A DNA stretch of 64,000 nt from Hungatella hathewayi (GTDB lineage: Bacteria; Bacillota; Clostridia; Lachnospirales; Lachnospiraceae): the NCBI GenBank assembly GCA_025149285.1, contig CP102274.1, forward strand, positions 5,544,001-5,608,000, read 5' to 3'. Every line of letters starts with the position of its first letter. Position 1 is the stretch's first letter. Shown here one piece after another: positions 53,265 through 62,814 of this stretch. The notes under the pieces are model-generated. The model did no database searches. It saw only the letters and a program-made list of their open reading frames with translations, and was not told the origin of the DNA. The position numbers were made by a program, and so were the translations under genes.

Positions 53265-54611
53265 TCAGTCCCCTCGAAAAGGACGAATTACCGGTCTCTT
53301 CTCCCCTGCCCGTTCCATACAAAACAGGAGCTTCTCACGCAGCATTCTCCTTGTCGTTTCACAGTCAGGGTCTCCCGCCAGATTGCATTGTTCAGCCGGA
53401 TCGTGTTCTAAATCAAACAGGTACTGTTCATAATAGACATCTGCACCCGGGCAGTTCCAGCCATCCGCATCTGCAGCGATTGAGTATTTCCACCGATCTG
53501 TCCGGATTGCTCTGCCGACCCCGCTTTCACTGATCTGTATAAACACACAGTCCTCCCAGCCTTCCGATGTTCCATCGGCAAGGGACTTCAGCGAATTTCC
53601 CTGAAAATCCTCCGGTTTTTCGATCCCTGCACAGTCCAGCAGCGTCACCGGTAAATCAATCAGGCTAACCAGTTCTGAAATTGTTTTTCCGCCTTTAAAT
53701 GGTCCGCCCACTGCAAGCAGCGGAATATGGATGCTCGCCTCATGGCAGGAGCGCTTATACTCGCTGTTCCTTGTGCAAAAATGGCAGCCATGGTCCGATG
53801 TGTAAAACAGGATCGTATTCTCCCACAATCCCCTCGCCTTCAGCGTTTCGACCAGCCGTCCGACATTTTCATCCAGGCTGTGGCACTGCCCTAAATAGTC
53901 CGGATAATGTTCCTTCCAATCCCCCCTGTACACAGGAATGTCAGCCGGCAGCTCATAGCCGGTAAACTTCTCACGTGCGCCATCCGGCGCCTCAAAACGG
54001 CCATGATCATTCTGGTGATGAGGCTCGATTTGAGAAATAAACAGAAAAAATGGTTTCTCCCCGTCATACTGGTGGAGGTAATGTATCGCATAGTTGTTTA
54101 TTGCATCCGCACGGTAACCGATAAACTCGCATTTTTTTCCTTCATCATCAAACACATATCCATCGTATCCATGGGAGGTCGCCTCTAAAACATCGGCCGC
54201 CATCCAATAATCCCGATACCCGCCCCTGCGTTCCGGCGGAATCGCCCTGGTCTCGTAGTTTTCTTCATCAAACGGAGCCGTATAACTGCTTCTGTTTGAG
54301 GCCAGATGCCATTTGCCGACGTAAGCCGTCTCATAACCGGATTCATTAAAATAATCTGCCAGGGTCTTTATATTCTGCGGCAGGGCCAGCGCATTTCTAT
54401 GGCAGTTCACCTGGGTCGCATATTTTCCGCTCTGCAGGCAGGCCCGTGCAGGCCCGCAAACCGGCTGACAGGTAAATGCATTCTCAAATATAACGCCTTC
54501 CTTTGCAAGACTGTCAAGGTTAGGGGTTACATTCAGATGCTGGCCATAGCAGCCTAAGGTATCCCAACGCTGCTGATCTGAAAAATAAACAATAATATTA
54601 GGTCTTTCCAC
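53265..54611 (-). CDS. Type I sulfatase, Cys-type (B)
   Basis: A GTG start is supported by GAGGAG 7 bases upstream; the protein has 448 aa. The signature CGPARACLQSG has the formylglycine cysteine C52 and SG in place of the usual TG. Metal-site residues include D12 (FSDQQRWD) and YTSDHGCHF. No signal peptide. It differs clearly from sulfatase A, so the two probably remove sulfate from different positions. It is co-transcribed with the importer upstream. Confidence 0.93.
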   Translation of the reverse strand: MERPNIIVYFSDQQRWDTLGCYGQHLNVTPNLDSLAKEGVIFENAFTCQPVCGPARACLQSGKYATQVNCHRNALALPQNIKTLADYFNESGYETAYVGKWHLASNRSSYTAPFDEENYETRAIPPERRGGYRDYWMAADVLEATSHGYDGYVFDDEGKKCEFIGYRADAINNYAIHYLHQYDGEKPFFLFISQIEPHHQNDHGRFEAPDGAREKFTGYELPADIPVYRGDWKEHYPDYLGQCHSLDENVGRLVETLKARGLWENTILFYTSDHGCHFCTRNSEYKRSCHEASIHIPLLAVGGPFKGGKTISELVSLIDLPVTLLDCAGIEKPEDFQGNSLKSLADGTSEGWEDCVFIQISESGVGRAIRTDRWKYSIAADADGWNCPGADVYYEQYLFDLEHDPAEQCNLAGDPDCETTRRMLREKLLFCMERAGEKRPVIRPFRGD

Positions 54612-54632
54612 TGCAGTTCTCCTCTCTGCCGT

Positions 54633-55496
54633 CTACTTTAATCCAGTAGAAACGACTCCCTGTACAAAATACTTCTGGGCGCATAAAAATAACAGAATCA
54701 TCGGGAGAGAAATTAACGTTGCCGCAGCCATCATAGGTCCCCAGCGCACGGTACTTTCATCTCTGAACATCGTAAGCGCCAGCTGTACAGTCCTCATGTT
54801 CACTGAATTTGTCATGACCAGAGGCCATAAATAATCATTCCAGACTGCTGACCCTTTTAACAGTGCCAAGGTCGCAAGAATAACCTTTGAATTGGGGAGA
54901 TAGATATAAAAGTATGTCTTCCACTTGCCCGCCCCGTCCAGCATGGCTGCTTCATCCAGTGATTTTGGAAAATTCTCGTAAAACTGCTTTGACAAAAAGA
55001 CACCAAAGGAGCCGGATACCAGGGGAATAATTACGCCGGGAAAGGTGTTCATCAGACCTGAACCGCCAAATCCCAGAATATCATTTCCGCCTATCATCGG
55101 AAATCTTGCCATAATCAGAAACGTTGGCAGCATCGTCACCTGAGGCGGCATCATAAGACCAACCAGCAACAGCGTAAAAAGCACCTTTGACCCTTTAAAA
55201 TGCAGTCTGGCAAACGCATATCCCGCAATGGAATTAAACAGCAGCGAAAATACGATGCTGACCAGAGTAATGATTAAAGAATTTCTAAAATAGATCAGCC
55301 AGTTTCCGGTAGACATGGCAGTTTTATAATTATCAAAATTAAGAGAATCCGGAAGGAAATGGAACACCGCCGAATTAATCTCTCCGGTCGTCTTAAACGA
55401 CGTCAAAATCATCACAATAATCGGAAGCAGAATAATCGCAGAAACAACCGTCATGCAAACGATCCAGATGATATGATTTCTTTTTTTCTTTTTCAT
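54633..55496 (-). CDS. ABC sugar transporter permease, CUT1 MalG type
   Basis: The 287-aa protein has six predicted helices and the EAA loop SLDEAAMLDGAGKWKTYFYI. TAGGAGG precedes the ATG. It follows the MalF-type gene by 11 bases and precedes sulfatase B, which implies import of sulfated saccharides. Confidence 0.9.
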   Translation of the reverse strand: MKKKKRNHIIWIVCMTVVSAIILLPIIVMILTSFKTTGEINSAVFHFLPDSLNFDNYKTAMSTGNWLIYFRNSLIITLVSIVFSLLFNSIAGYAFARLHFKGSKVLFTLLLVGLMMPPQVTMLPTFLIMARFPMIGGNDILGFGGSGLMNTFPGVIIPLVSGSFGVFLSKQFYENFPKSLDEAAMLDGAGKWKTYFYIYLPNSKVILATLALLKGSAVWNDYLWPLVMTNSVNMRTVQLALTMFRDESTVRWGPMMAAATLISLPMILLFLCAQKYFVQGVVSTGLK

Positions 55497-55507
55497 GTTT
55501 GTTCCTC

Positions 55508-56404
55508 CTAAGATACATCCACATCCTGACCTTTATTGCCAAATTTAAAGACCATCATTGTAACGAATAAAGAAAACACCAGCAGCAGCACCGCCATAGC
55601 ACTTGCGTACCCCATCTTGAATTCCAGAAATCCTCTCCTGTAAATTTGGTGGACAATCGTAGTCGTTCTATTTAAGGGTCCTCCGTTTGTCATAATATTA
55701 ACCTGTTCAAACACGGCAAAACTGTTTACGATTCCTGTTACAAGCAGGAAAAAGGTAGTGGGGTACAGCATTGGCCATGTGATATAGAGAAATTTATAAA
55801 AAGCACCTGCGCCATCCAGCTCTGCAGCTTCATATAAAGATTGCGGGATTCCGGTCAGGCCTCCCAGGAAGATGACCATCGAATATCCGCAGTTTTTCCA
55901 GATTCCTATTATAATGATACACAGCATTGCCTGATTCGGATTAATAAGCCACTGCTGGGCCGGTATACCGATCAGTCTTAAAAAACTGTTGAGGATTCCA
56001 AAATTGGGATTATACAGCCACAGCCACACCATAGACACACATACCATGGACATAATGTTTGGCATGTAAAGGGCCGTGCGGAAAAAAGGGACGGCTCTGG
56101 ACTCCCGATAAAGCAGTACTGCTAATAAGAGCCCCAATGCCATTTGTATTGTCAGGGTTACTACCGTATACAGCAGCGTATTTCCAACAGATGTAAGAAA
56201 TTCCGAATCATGAAACAGCTTCATATAATTTTTCAATCCTAAAAATTCGGGAATCTGGTACATGTTAAAATCGGTCAAACTATAATATAATACCATTCCG
56301 ATTGGTATCAGAATAAATATGGTAAAAATCAGGTAAGCAGGCAGAATCATAATATATGCCTCTTTATCGCTGTGCGTTTTACTTCGTACTTTCTTTCCGG
56401 CCAT
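55508..56404 (-). CDS. ABC sugar transporter permease, CUT1 MalF type
   Basis: The 298-aa protein has six predicted helices and the EAA loop SLYEAAELDGAGAFYKFLYI. GAGGAGAGAGG precedes the start. A hairpin separates it from the binding-protein gene upstream. No ATPase gene is nearby. Confidence 0.9.
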   Translation of the reverse strand: MAGKKVRSKTHSDKEAYIMILPAYLIFTIFILIPIGMVLYYSLTDFNMYQIPEFLGLKNYMKLFHDSEFLTSVGNTLLYTVVTLTIQMALGLLLAVLLYRESRAVPFFRTALYMPNIMSMVCVSMVWLWLYNPNFGILNSFLRLIGIPAQQWLINPNQAMLCIIIIGIWKNCGYSMVIFLGGLTGIPQSLYEAAELDGAGAFYKFLYITWPMLYPTTFFLLVTGIVNSFAVFEQVNIMTNGGPLNRTTTIVHQIYRRGFLEFKMGYASAMAVLLLVFSLFVTMMVFKFGNKGQDVDVS

Positions 56405-56491
56405 CTTTCCTCTCTCCTCATTTCTATTTGATACAGGCCACGGCTGCCTCTCGAAAACCGCCTCTCCAGCCCGCTGTACGCGCGAATAAAT

Positions 56492-56524
56492 AATGCGGTC
56501 TATTTATACCAAACAGACCGCATT
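56492..56524 (-). promoter_or_regulatory. Hairpin between binding-protein and permease genes
   Basis: A 10-bp perfect stem (AATGCGGTCT with AGACCGCATT, 13-base loop) starting 8 bases after the binding-protein stop, followed on the minus strand by ATTTATT. Third example of this arrangement in the window. Confidence 0.65.
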
Positions 56525-56531
56525 GCCACAG

Positions 56532-57836
56532 TTATTGATTATCAATTTCCTCCTGTACCTTTTCTGCAGCTGCGTTTAACGCGTCCTGGGGAGATGACTG
56601 CCCATAGAATACCTGTTCCATCGCATCGTCTACATAGGTAAATACGCTGTTAAAGTACGGAACTTTGGGCGATCCTTTCCCTATTTCAATCGCTTCCATA
56701 ATCATTGGGCCGTTCACCGGATTCTTTTTCAAGTAAGCCTCCTCCAAAGAAGCTCTTACCGGAGCTGTTTTCGCCGTATCCATCCAGATCTGCATGGACT
56801 CCTTGCTGCTCATGTATTCGATCAGTTTCCAGGCCGCCTCTTTATGTTTTGAGTTCGCATTCATAAACATAAAATGCATCCCACAGAAGGTACCGCTGTT
56901 TACTTTGGAAAACATTGGAACCAGTTTAATTTTTCCTTCTAAATCCCCGGTATTGATATTATTAAACTCATTTTCAGAAACTACTGTCATGGCCGCGGTT
57001 CCATTATAAAATGGATTCTGGTCCTGCTGGGTGTTATTCCAGTCTACCAGTCCTGCCTCCTTTAACTGTCTTAAGAAATCCATGGCTTCAACTGCCTCCG
57101 GCTTATTAAACAGGATTTCATTACTTGCCTCATCCACAAGATTGCCCAGGCCATTCTGAACAAGGAATATTTCCAGGTATTGATTAATATTTCTTCCGCT
57201 GGTGGGAACTCCAAAACCACACTGTATTACATTGCCGGAATCATCTTTTACCACAAGTTTCTTATGGGCTTCCAGAAGTTCATCCCAATTTGAAGGCGGT
57301 GAATCAGGATCGAGCCCGGCCTTTTCAAATAATTCTGTATTGATAACAAACATTCTTGCATCCGGAGTGTATGGAACACCATAAAGTTTGCCGCCAATAC
57401 TTCCGGCTTCTTTTACGCTGTCATACATATCATCCATACCTTCCCATCCTTCTGTATACGGGTCAAGGCATTCATACTGTCCCATAGGAACTCTTGCACC
57501 AATGGATGCCAGAGAGTAATGGATTACGTCTGGAGCAGTTCCGGAAGCAAAGCCGGTATTCAGCTTCGTCTCAAAATCATCTCCCCAGGGAGCTTCCTGA
57601 TACTCTACCGTATAATTCGGATACTTTGCTTCAAAGCCTTCAATCATCTGAGTAAACGCATCCTTCTTATAATCCTCTGTTCCTGCCCTGAGAAAAACCA
57701 GTTTTACATTTTCATCACCGGTATCCTTTCCCGCATCAGAAACCAGATCTTCATTACCACTGCCGCAGGCAGCCAAAGACAGCACCATACAACCTGCTGC
57801 TACTGTACTTAAAACAGCTTTCAAATTTCTTTTCAT
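56532..57836 (-). CDS. Extracellular sugar-binding lipoprotein of an ABC importer
   Basis: This 434-aa protein has a lipoprotein signal with lipobox LAAC (C24) and a family-1 solute-binding fold (VEYQEAPWGDDFETKLNTGFASG near residue 75). It starts the importer-sulfatase operon. Its ligand is probably a sulfated oligosaccharide, judged only from the two sulfatase genes downstream. Confidence 0.9.
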   Translation of the reverse strand: MKRNLKAVLSTVAAGCMVLSLAACGSGNEDLVSDAGKDTGDENVKLVFLRAGTEDYKKDAFTQMIEGFEAKYPNYTVEYQEAPWGDDFETKLNTGFASGTAPDVIHYSLASIGARVPMGQYECLDPYTEGWEGMDDMYDSVKEAGSIGGKLYGVPYTPDARMFVINTELFEKAGLDPDSPPSNWDELLEAHKKLVVKDDSGNVIQCGFGVPTSGRNINQYLEIFLVQNGLGNLVDEASNEILFNKPEAVEAMDFLRQLKEAGLVDWNNTQQDQNPFYNGTAAMTVVSENEFNNINTGDLEGKIKLVPMFSKVNSGTFCGMHFMFMNANSKHKEAAWKLIEYMSSKESMQIWMDTAKTAPVRASLEEAYLKKNPVNGPMIMEAIEIGKGSPKVPYFNSVFTYVDDAMEQVFYGQSSPQDALNAAAEKVQEEIDNQ

Positions 57837-57890
57837 TACTTACCTCTCCTTTTGTTTATGGTTGTTGTACTCCAGGAACTTGATAACTAT

Positions 57891-57919
57891 ATTATACTGT
57901 TTCCCAGTTCTTTTACTAT
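57891..57919 (-). promoter_or_regulatory. Activator-dependent promoter candidate of the importer-sulfatase operon
   Basis: On the minus strand: ATAGTA, 17 bases, TATAAT, followed by a leader of about 50 bases. The weak -35 fits activation by the YesN-type regulator encoded upstream. The region behind it (57920-58100) is very AT-rich without clear repeats. Confidence 0.4.
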
Positions 57920-58102
57920 GTACTATGTATATTTATTTCTGGTTTTTATTTATTATTTTGTATTATTTTTATAATACATTTTGTTTTTCTCTGGAAAACG
58001 TTCGTTAATTTTAAAATTATTTTGTTTTTTTTGTAATTTATTTGGTATTTTTGTCTTATCAGTTTGTTGCTAAAAGAGAAAATCTCATCTGCTGATTTTA
58101 CT

Positions 58103-58141
58103 GTAAATAAAAGACGCATCAGTTCTCATTGCTGATGCGTC
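58103..58141 (-). terminator. Terminator of the second YesM/YesN pair
   Basis: On the minus strand GACGCATCAG pairs with CTGATGCGTC (9-base loop), followed by TTTTATTT. The stem includes the last codons and stop of the response-regulator gene. Confidence 0.85.
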
Positions 58142-59645
58142 TGAATTCGATCGGGGTAAAACCGGTATATTTTTTAAATACTTTACTAAAGTAGGCGGAA
58201 TCCGGTATCCCTATCTGGCAGCATATATCCTGGATATTATGGTTGCTGCTCTCCAGAAGAATTTTTGCTTTTTCCATTCGAAATTCTAATAAATAAGCAT
58301 TAATATTTCTGCCTGTTTCTTTTTTAAACAGATGAGAAATATAACTCCGGTTCATATGGACATGATTGGCCAGTTCATCAAGGGTAACAGGTTCCGCGTA
58401 TCGCGCTTCCATATACTGCATAATCTTAAAAACAGAATCACTGTATTTCTTTTGTTTTCCGATTAACAGCCTGATGATCTCTTCCGCCTGTATCAAAACC
58501 ATATTTTCAAGCTGGTCAATATCCGTACAATTCGTCACTTCGATAATCTTGTCGATCGAAAATGATCTCCTGTCTGCTTCTTCCAGACAGCTCCAGTACA
58601 GATTCAGTAAACTGTTTAAAAACAGCCTTTTCATACCGGCAGGCTCTGGCTCCGACTTTCTGGCGTAATCGAATATTTGATTCATCTCTTCCAGGATAAG
58701 ATTCCACTTACGGCTGTTTATCAATAATTCAAGTTTTTCAAACATCTCTTCCAGGAGCGCCTCTAAACGGCCAATCCGTTTTTTCATAGTTTCATAATTG
58801 AGGCCGCCAATGTGTTGATAAAACAGCTGATATGCCAGGGTATCCCGCGAATGGTCATACAATCCCTCCAGCTCGTCTACCGTTTTACCGGCATCGGAAC
58901 TGCCGATATACATATTAATCCCTCCAAAGGAGGCGATTGTCTCATATAGATTCTCCGTGAATTTTTGGAGATCGCCGTCGATCATTTCCGCAAGGACGAC
59001 CGTCTCCCGTTCATTCACAGACAGACAATACTGCACCCGTTTCTCATCCGGAAAAGCAATTGGCAGGATTTCCTTCAGTTGATCCGGGTTCGATATTCTA
59101 TCGGTATCGCGAATCAGGAATACCGCATACTTTCCCCTGATCCCGCAGCAGTTATTCCAAACCTGTCTCACGGCATCTCTGGAGATATAGTCCGGTTCTT
59201 TCAAATACTGCAGCAAAACTTTTTCCAGCTCTTCCTCTGGAGAGGATTGCTTTTGCTCAGCCTTCCCGTTATTTTTTATTCTTTCCTTTGCAGTCTGCAG
59301 ACACGTTTCCAGCTCATCCTTCGTAATCTCCGACTTTAGCAGGAACTCACTTACCCCCAGTTTCAGACAGTCCCTTGCATAGGAAAAATCATCATAAGCA
59401 CTTAAAACAACCGTATAAGGCAAAACATGATTCTGATTCAGCTTCTTAAGCAATTCCATCCCATCCATAACCGGCATACGGATATCAGTAAACAGCACAT
59501 CAACCGAACCATTCAGGCAGCAGTTCAATACCTGCATTCCATTTATACAGGAAGCAATCACATGATTTTCCGGCGACAGTGCTTCAATATTCTTTTTCAT
59601 CCATTTCAAAATAATCTCTTCATCATCTGCGATTACGATGTTCAA
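58119..59645 (-). CDS. YesN-type response regulator (receiver plus AraC domain)
   Basis: A TTG start at 59645 is set by GGAGGGGG 7 bases upstream and by overlap with the kinase stop (TTGA). The 508-aa protein has a receiver domain (D7/D8, phospho-acceptor D54 in LFTDIRMPVMDG), a middle domain of about 270 residues and a C-terminal AraC domain (VTLDELANHVHMNRSYISHLFKKETGR). It probably activates the importer-sulfatase operon directly downstream. Confidence 0.93.
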   Translation of the reverse strand: MNIVIADDEEIILKWMKKNIEALSPENHVIASCINGMQVLNCCLNGSVDVLFTDIRMPVMDGMELLKKLNQNHVLPYTVVLSAYDDFSYARDCLKLGVSEFLLKSEITKDELETCLQTAKERIKNNGKAEQKQSSPEEELEKVLLQYLKEPDYISRDAVRQVWNNCCGIRGKYAVFLIRDTDRISNPDQLKEILPIAFPDEKRVQYCLSVNERETVVLAEMIDGDLQKFTENLYETIASFGGINMYIGSSDAGKTVDELEGLYDHSRDTLAYQLFYQHIGGLNYETMKKRIGRLEALLEEMFEKLELLINSRKWNLILEEMNQIFDYARKSEPEPAGMKRLFLNSLLNLYWSCLEEADRRSFSIDKIIEVTNCTDIDQLENMVLIQAEEIIRLLIGKQKKYSDSVFKIMQYMEARYAEPVTLDELANHVHMNRSYISHLFKKETGRNINAYLLEFRMEKAKILLESSNHNIQDICCQIGIPDSAYFSKVFKKYTGFTPIEFRRISNEN

Positions 59646-61438
59646 CTGTTTACCCCCTCCATTTGAATCACAGGTATATTCATTCGAAAGGTAACGCCTC
59701 CTGATGAATTTACCTCTACACTCAGTCCATATTGACTGCCGAAGTTCCGTAAAATCCTCATTTGTATATTGGAAAGCCCGATTCCATTCAGTTGGTCTCC
59801 TGCTTTTACAGTCTGCTGATTATGTATACTGTTGTTTATCTTCTCCAAATCTACTCCCACACCATCGTCTTCCACTTCAATGATGACGCTTTCCTTTATT
59901 CGATATGCGCATATGACGATATGTCCCATGTCATCCTTCATATTAAAACCGTGTGAGATACTGTTTTCAACCAGAGGCTGGATTACGTTCTTCAGAATTC
60001 CCAGTTCCATCACATCTTCTGCAGCAAGAATTTTCCACTGGAATTTATCGCGATAACGGAGTTTCATTAATTCCAGGTAATCCTCCACCATGGCAAGCTC
60101 TTCCCTGATGGGAATGATCTTCTGTGAATTCACAAAAGATTTTCTCAGTAATTTTGAAAAAGCCAGCAGCGCTCTGTCCGCTTCATTATACTCTTCCATC
60201 TGAATCATGAAGCGGATTGTAACCAGTGTATTGTGAAAGAAATGAGGATTAATCTGTGCCTGCAATGCCTGAATTTCCAGGGCATGCTTTTCTTCCTCCT
60301 CCTTTTCCAACTGCTTCATAAGATTTTCAATATGGTCCAGCATATAATTAAAATTGTGGCAGATTTCATGGAACTCTACTTCATAGTCCTCCTGAATCCT
60401 TGTCTTCAAATCCCCATTCGATACCTCCAGAATATTTTTGTTTAGTTTTTCCATCCTTCTTGAAATAAAGCTGCAGTTGTAAAAAACGATTATCACCAGG
60501 ACGCTGAACATTGCCGCTCCCAATACAAGAAACAGAATCACATAGAAGGAGGACCAGCCATGCTGATACGGTTCATAAGAAATCAGCTTCCAGCCAACCC
60601 CTTCAATACTGGCAAAACGTATGTGACAGTATTGCTTCTTTACATTACCCAGAAAAAAACCTTTTGAATAATTTGCGATCTGATCATAGTATGAATTGTT
60701 CTCTACTTCATACCCATACATTTGAGGATCAGAAGAAAAGATAATCTTTCTGTACTGATCGATGACCATGGTATTTACATCGGAATCCTCGTCACTGAGA
60801 ATAACATTTCCCCAGATATCCCGGGAGATGGCGACAATCATGATGCCGACATTTCTGCCGCTGTTTAAATTACGCATCTTTTGAACGGCAAACAGCGTAT
60901 CTTCCCGAAATAATTTTTGCAGTGCAGGACTCCTGTACTTTGGAAGGAAATAGACGGAATCATCCTTTTCCATGGCTTCCTGATACCAGCTCTCCTGATC
61001 CAGCATTTTGAGTGTAATCATATCCTGGGTAAAGTTTAGAGACGATTGAAAAAAGTTCATTCCATTTTCGCAGAGCAGCATCACCTGATACTGTCTGTCG
61101 GGAAACAGCTCTGTTAATTCCAGCATCTTGCTCTGTATACTGTCCTGCGCACTGATATACTCATAGCCGGTCAGTTTATTTTTCTTCGAGATCAACCGGT
61201 TAATATTCTGGTCCAAGTACATCCCTACAGAAATTTTAATGATCTCTGTATTTCGATTTGCAATATTACTGCATTTCTCCTCCAGAAGACTCAATTTACT
61301 GTTATTCAATTTATAATTGCTGTCTTCAAACACGTAACTCATAAGAATACAAAACAGTACGAACAATGGAAAAACAAATATCAGATCTAAAAAAATGACT
61401 TTTTTTCTAATACTGTTAAAATGCGGCAATTGTTTCAT
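59642..61438 (-). CDS. YesM-type sensor histidine kinase
   Basis: The ATG at 61438 follows GAAGGGG at 9 bases; an ATA-rich stretch of 13 codons upstream is probably not translated. The 598-aa kinase has helices at about 14-37 and 295-320 around an extracellular Cache-like sensor, a HAMP domain, H399 in QINPHFFHNTL and an ATPase domain with EDDGVGVD and GIGLSNIQMRI. It probably senses sulfated sugars or their binding protein. It overlaps the response regulator. Confidence 0.93.
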   Translation of the reverse strand: MKQLPHFNSIRKKVIFLDLIFVFPLFVLFCILMSYVFEDSNYKLNNSKLSLLEEKCSNIANRNTEIIKISVGMYLDQNINRLISKKNKLTGYEYISAQDSIQSKMLELTELFPDRQYQVMLLCENGMNFFQSSLNFTQDMITLKMLDQESWYQEAMEKDDSVYFLPKYRSPALQKLFREDTLFAVQKMRNLNSGRNVGIMIVAISRDIWGNVILSDEDSDVNTMVIDQYRKIIFSSDPQMYGYEVENNSYYDQIANYSKGFFLGNVKKQYCHIRFASIEGVGWKLISYEPYQHGWSSFYVILFLVLGAAMFSVLVIIVFYNCSFISRRMEKLNKNILEVSNGDLKTRIQEDYEVEFHEICHNFNYMLDHIENLMKQLEKEEEEKHALEIQALQAQINPHFFHNTLVTIRFMIQMEEYNEADRALLAFSKLLRKSFVNSQKIIPIREELAMVEDYLELMKLRYRDKFQWKILAAEDVMELGILKNVIQPLVENSISHGFNMKDDMGHIVICAYRIKESVIIEVEDDGVGVDLEKINNSIHNQQTVKAGDQLNGIGLSNIQMRILRNFGSQYGLSVEVNSSGGVTFRMNIPVIQMEGVNS

Positions 61439-61601
61439 AATCTCATGCCCCTTCTGTAAAATATATGGTATAATCATAAAAATGGATTATTGCCTCTGTG
61501 TTTCATTATACAGGATTTTTGTGGGAAATGGTAGCATCCGCTTATATGGCATTATGAAAGATAACTTATTGATCCGGTATCCGGAAAAAGGGAGGGTCCA
61601 A

Positions 61602-62516
61602 ATGGCAGAAAAACAGGGAGTTTCCGATTTATACAAAAAGAACGCCGAAAAGGCAGGAAAGGATAAGCGGCTTCGCGACGCAGTCTCCCTCTTCTTCATC
61701 CTTTTCGGAAGTGTTATCGTAGCAGTGAATCTCAACACCTTCGTGGAACAGGGGAAACTGGTTCCGGGCGGTTTTTCCGGACTCGCCAAGCTGATTCAGA
61801 GGGTGGGGCTGGCCTTTTTTGGCGTGAAGATCTCCTTCACCTTCTTGAACGTGGTTTTCAACGCCATCCCTGCCGTCTTTGCCTACCGCATTGTTGGGAA
61901 AAAATTTACGATTTTATCCTGTGTGAGCCTCTTAACCGTATCCATTCTGGTTGACCAGCTGCCCGTGATCCCTATCACCGGAGACCTTCTTCTCATCTCC
62001 GTATTCGGCGGGATCATCAACGGTCTGGGCATGAGCCTTATCTTAAACAACCGGGCCAGCGGAGGCGGAACGGATTTCATCGCCATGTCCCTGTCGGCCA
62101 AATATAAGATTTCCACCTTCAACTACATGCTGCTGTTCAGTGCTGTTATCATCCTCATTTCCGGAGCCATCTTCGGCATGGACATCGCACTGTACTCCAT
62201 CATCTATCAGTTCTGCAACACGCAGGTGATCAACACACTTTATAAAAAATACAAGAAAAAGACGCTGCTCATCGTCACGGACAATCCGGCGGCTGTGTCG
62301 GCCGATTTAATGGAGCTGACCAACCACAGCAGCACCATCCTGAAGGGATTCGGTTCCTACTCGGCCAACAAAAAGTATCTTCTTTATACAGTCCTCTCCG
62401 ACAGCGACGTAAAAAAGATGAAAAAGCGCATCCGCGAGCAGTACCCCGACACCTTCGTCAACGTCATAAACTCCAGCGATGTCGTGGGCAATTTCTACAT
62501 ACAGCCGCTGGAATAA
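61602..62516 (+). CDS. YitT-family membrane protein (DUF161 plus DUF2179)
   Basis: The ATG at 61602 follows GGGAGGG and gives 304 aa; the open frame continues upstream into the promoter region. Five to six hydrophobic segments (FFILFGSVIVAVNLNTFVEQ first) contain the conserved GGFSGLAKLIQR and NNRASGGGTDFIAMSL repeats of the family. The C-terminal 80 residues form the soluble DUF2179 domain (TLLIVTDNPAAVSADLMEL). Function unknown; some members are linked to amino-acid or metabolite export. It is divergent from the sensor kinase gene and monocistronic. Confidence 0.88.
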   Translation: MAEKQGVSDLYKKNAEKAGKDKRLRDAVSLFFILFGSVIVAVNLNTFVEQGKLVPGGFSGLAKLIQRVGLAFFGVKISFTFLNVVFNAIPAVFAYRIVGKKFTILSCVSLLTVSILVDQLPVIPITGDLLLISVFGGIINGLGMSLILNNRASGGGTDFIAMSLSAKYKISTFNYMLLFSAVIILISGAIFGMDIALYSIIYQFCNTQVINTLYKKYKKKTLLIVTDNPAAVSADLMELTNHSSTILKGFGSYSANKKYLLYTVLSDSDVKKMKKRIREQYPDTFVNVINSSDVVGNFYIQPLE

Positions 62517-62534
62517 AAACAGATGGTTTTTCGC

Positions 62535-62563
62535 TTGACATCCCCCATAAAATCCAGTAGAAT
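62535..62563 (+). promoter_or_regulatory. Sigma-A promoter of mntP
   Basis: TTGACA, 17 bases, TAGAAT, only 18 bases after the YitT stop codon; transcription is predicted from about 62570. Confidence 0.8.
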
Positions 62564-62569
62564 AAACGG

Positions 62570-62766
62570 AAGATGAGGGAGTAATCAGCACGCCTCCCAC
62601 GGGTCAGGGATGAGGGAAGTCCCCTCACATTCGTTGGAATGCGGTGTGCAGCAGGGTCAACATACTGATAGCGTTCGTCTATCTGGTCCTGCTTGACTTG
62701 CTTTTACGCAAAAAAGATGAGACTTATCTGCGGGCTTTTTGCCGCCTGCAGATAAGTCTTTTTTTG
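62570..62766 (+). ncRNA. yybP-ykoY manganese riboswitch with terminator
   Basis: The leader opens with GATGAGGGAGTAATCAGC, close to the GGGGAGTA start of yybP-ykoY RNAs, includes CACGGGTCAGGGATGAGG and GGGTCAACATACTGATAG, and closes with a matching GTCCTGCTTGACTTGC. The expression platform is a 12-bp terminator stem (62720-62731 with 62748-62759) plus T-run. The gene behind it is the manganese exporter mntP, the best known target of this class. Manganese binding should prevent termination. Confidence 0.85.
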
Positions 62767-62814
62767 TTCCCCGCATCATATACTAATTAAGCTTATACGC
62801 AGGAGGAATATCAC

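Noticed and set aside
57993..58006. Catabolite-responsive (cre) site, GGAAAACGTTCGTT
   Set aside because: It has a central AACGTT but misses three of the fixed cre positions and lies about 100 bases upstream of the likely promoter.
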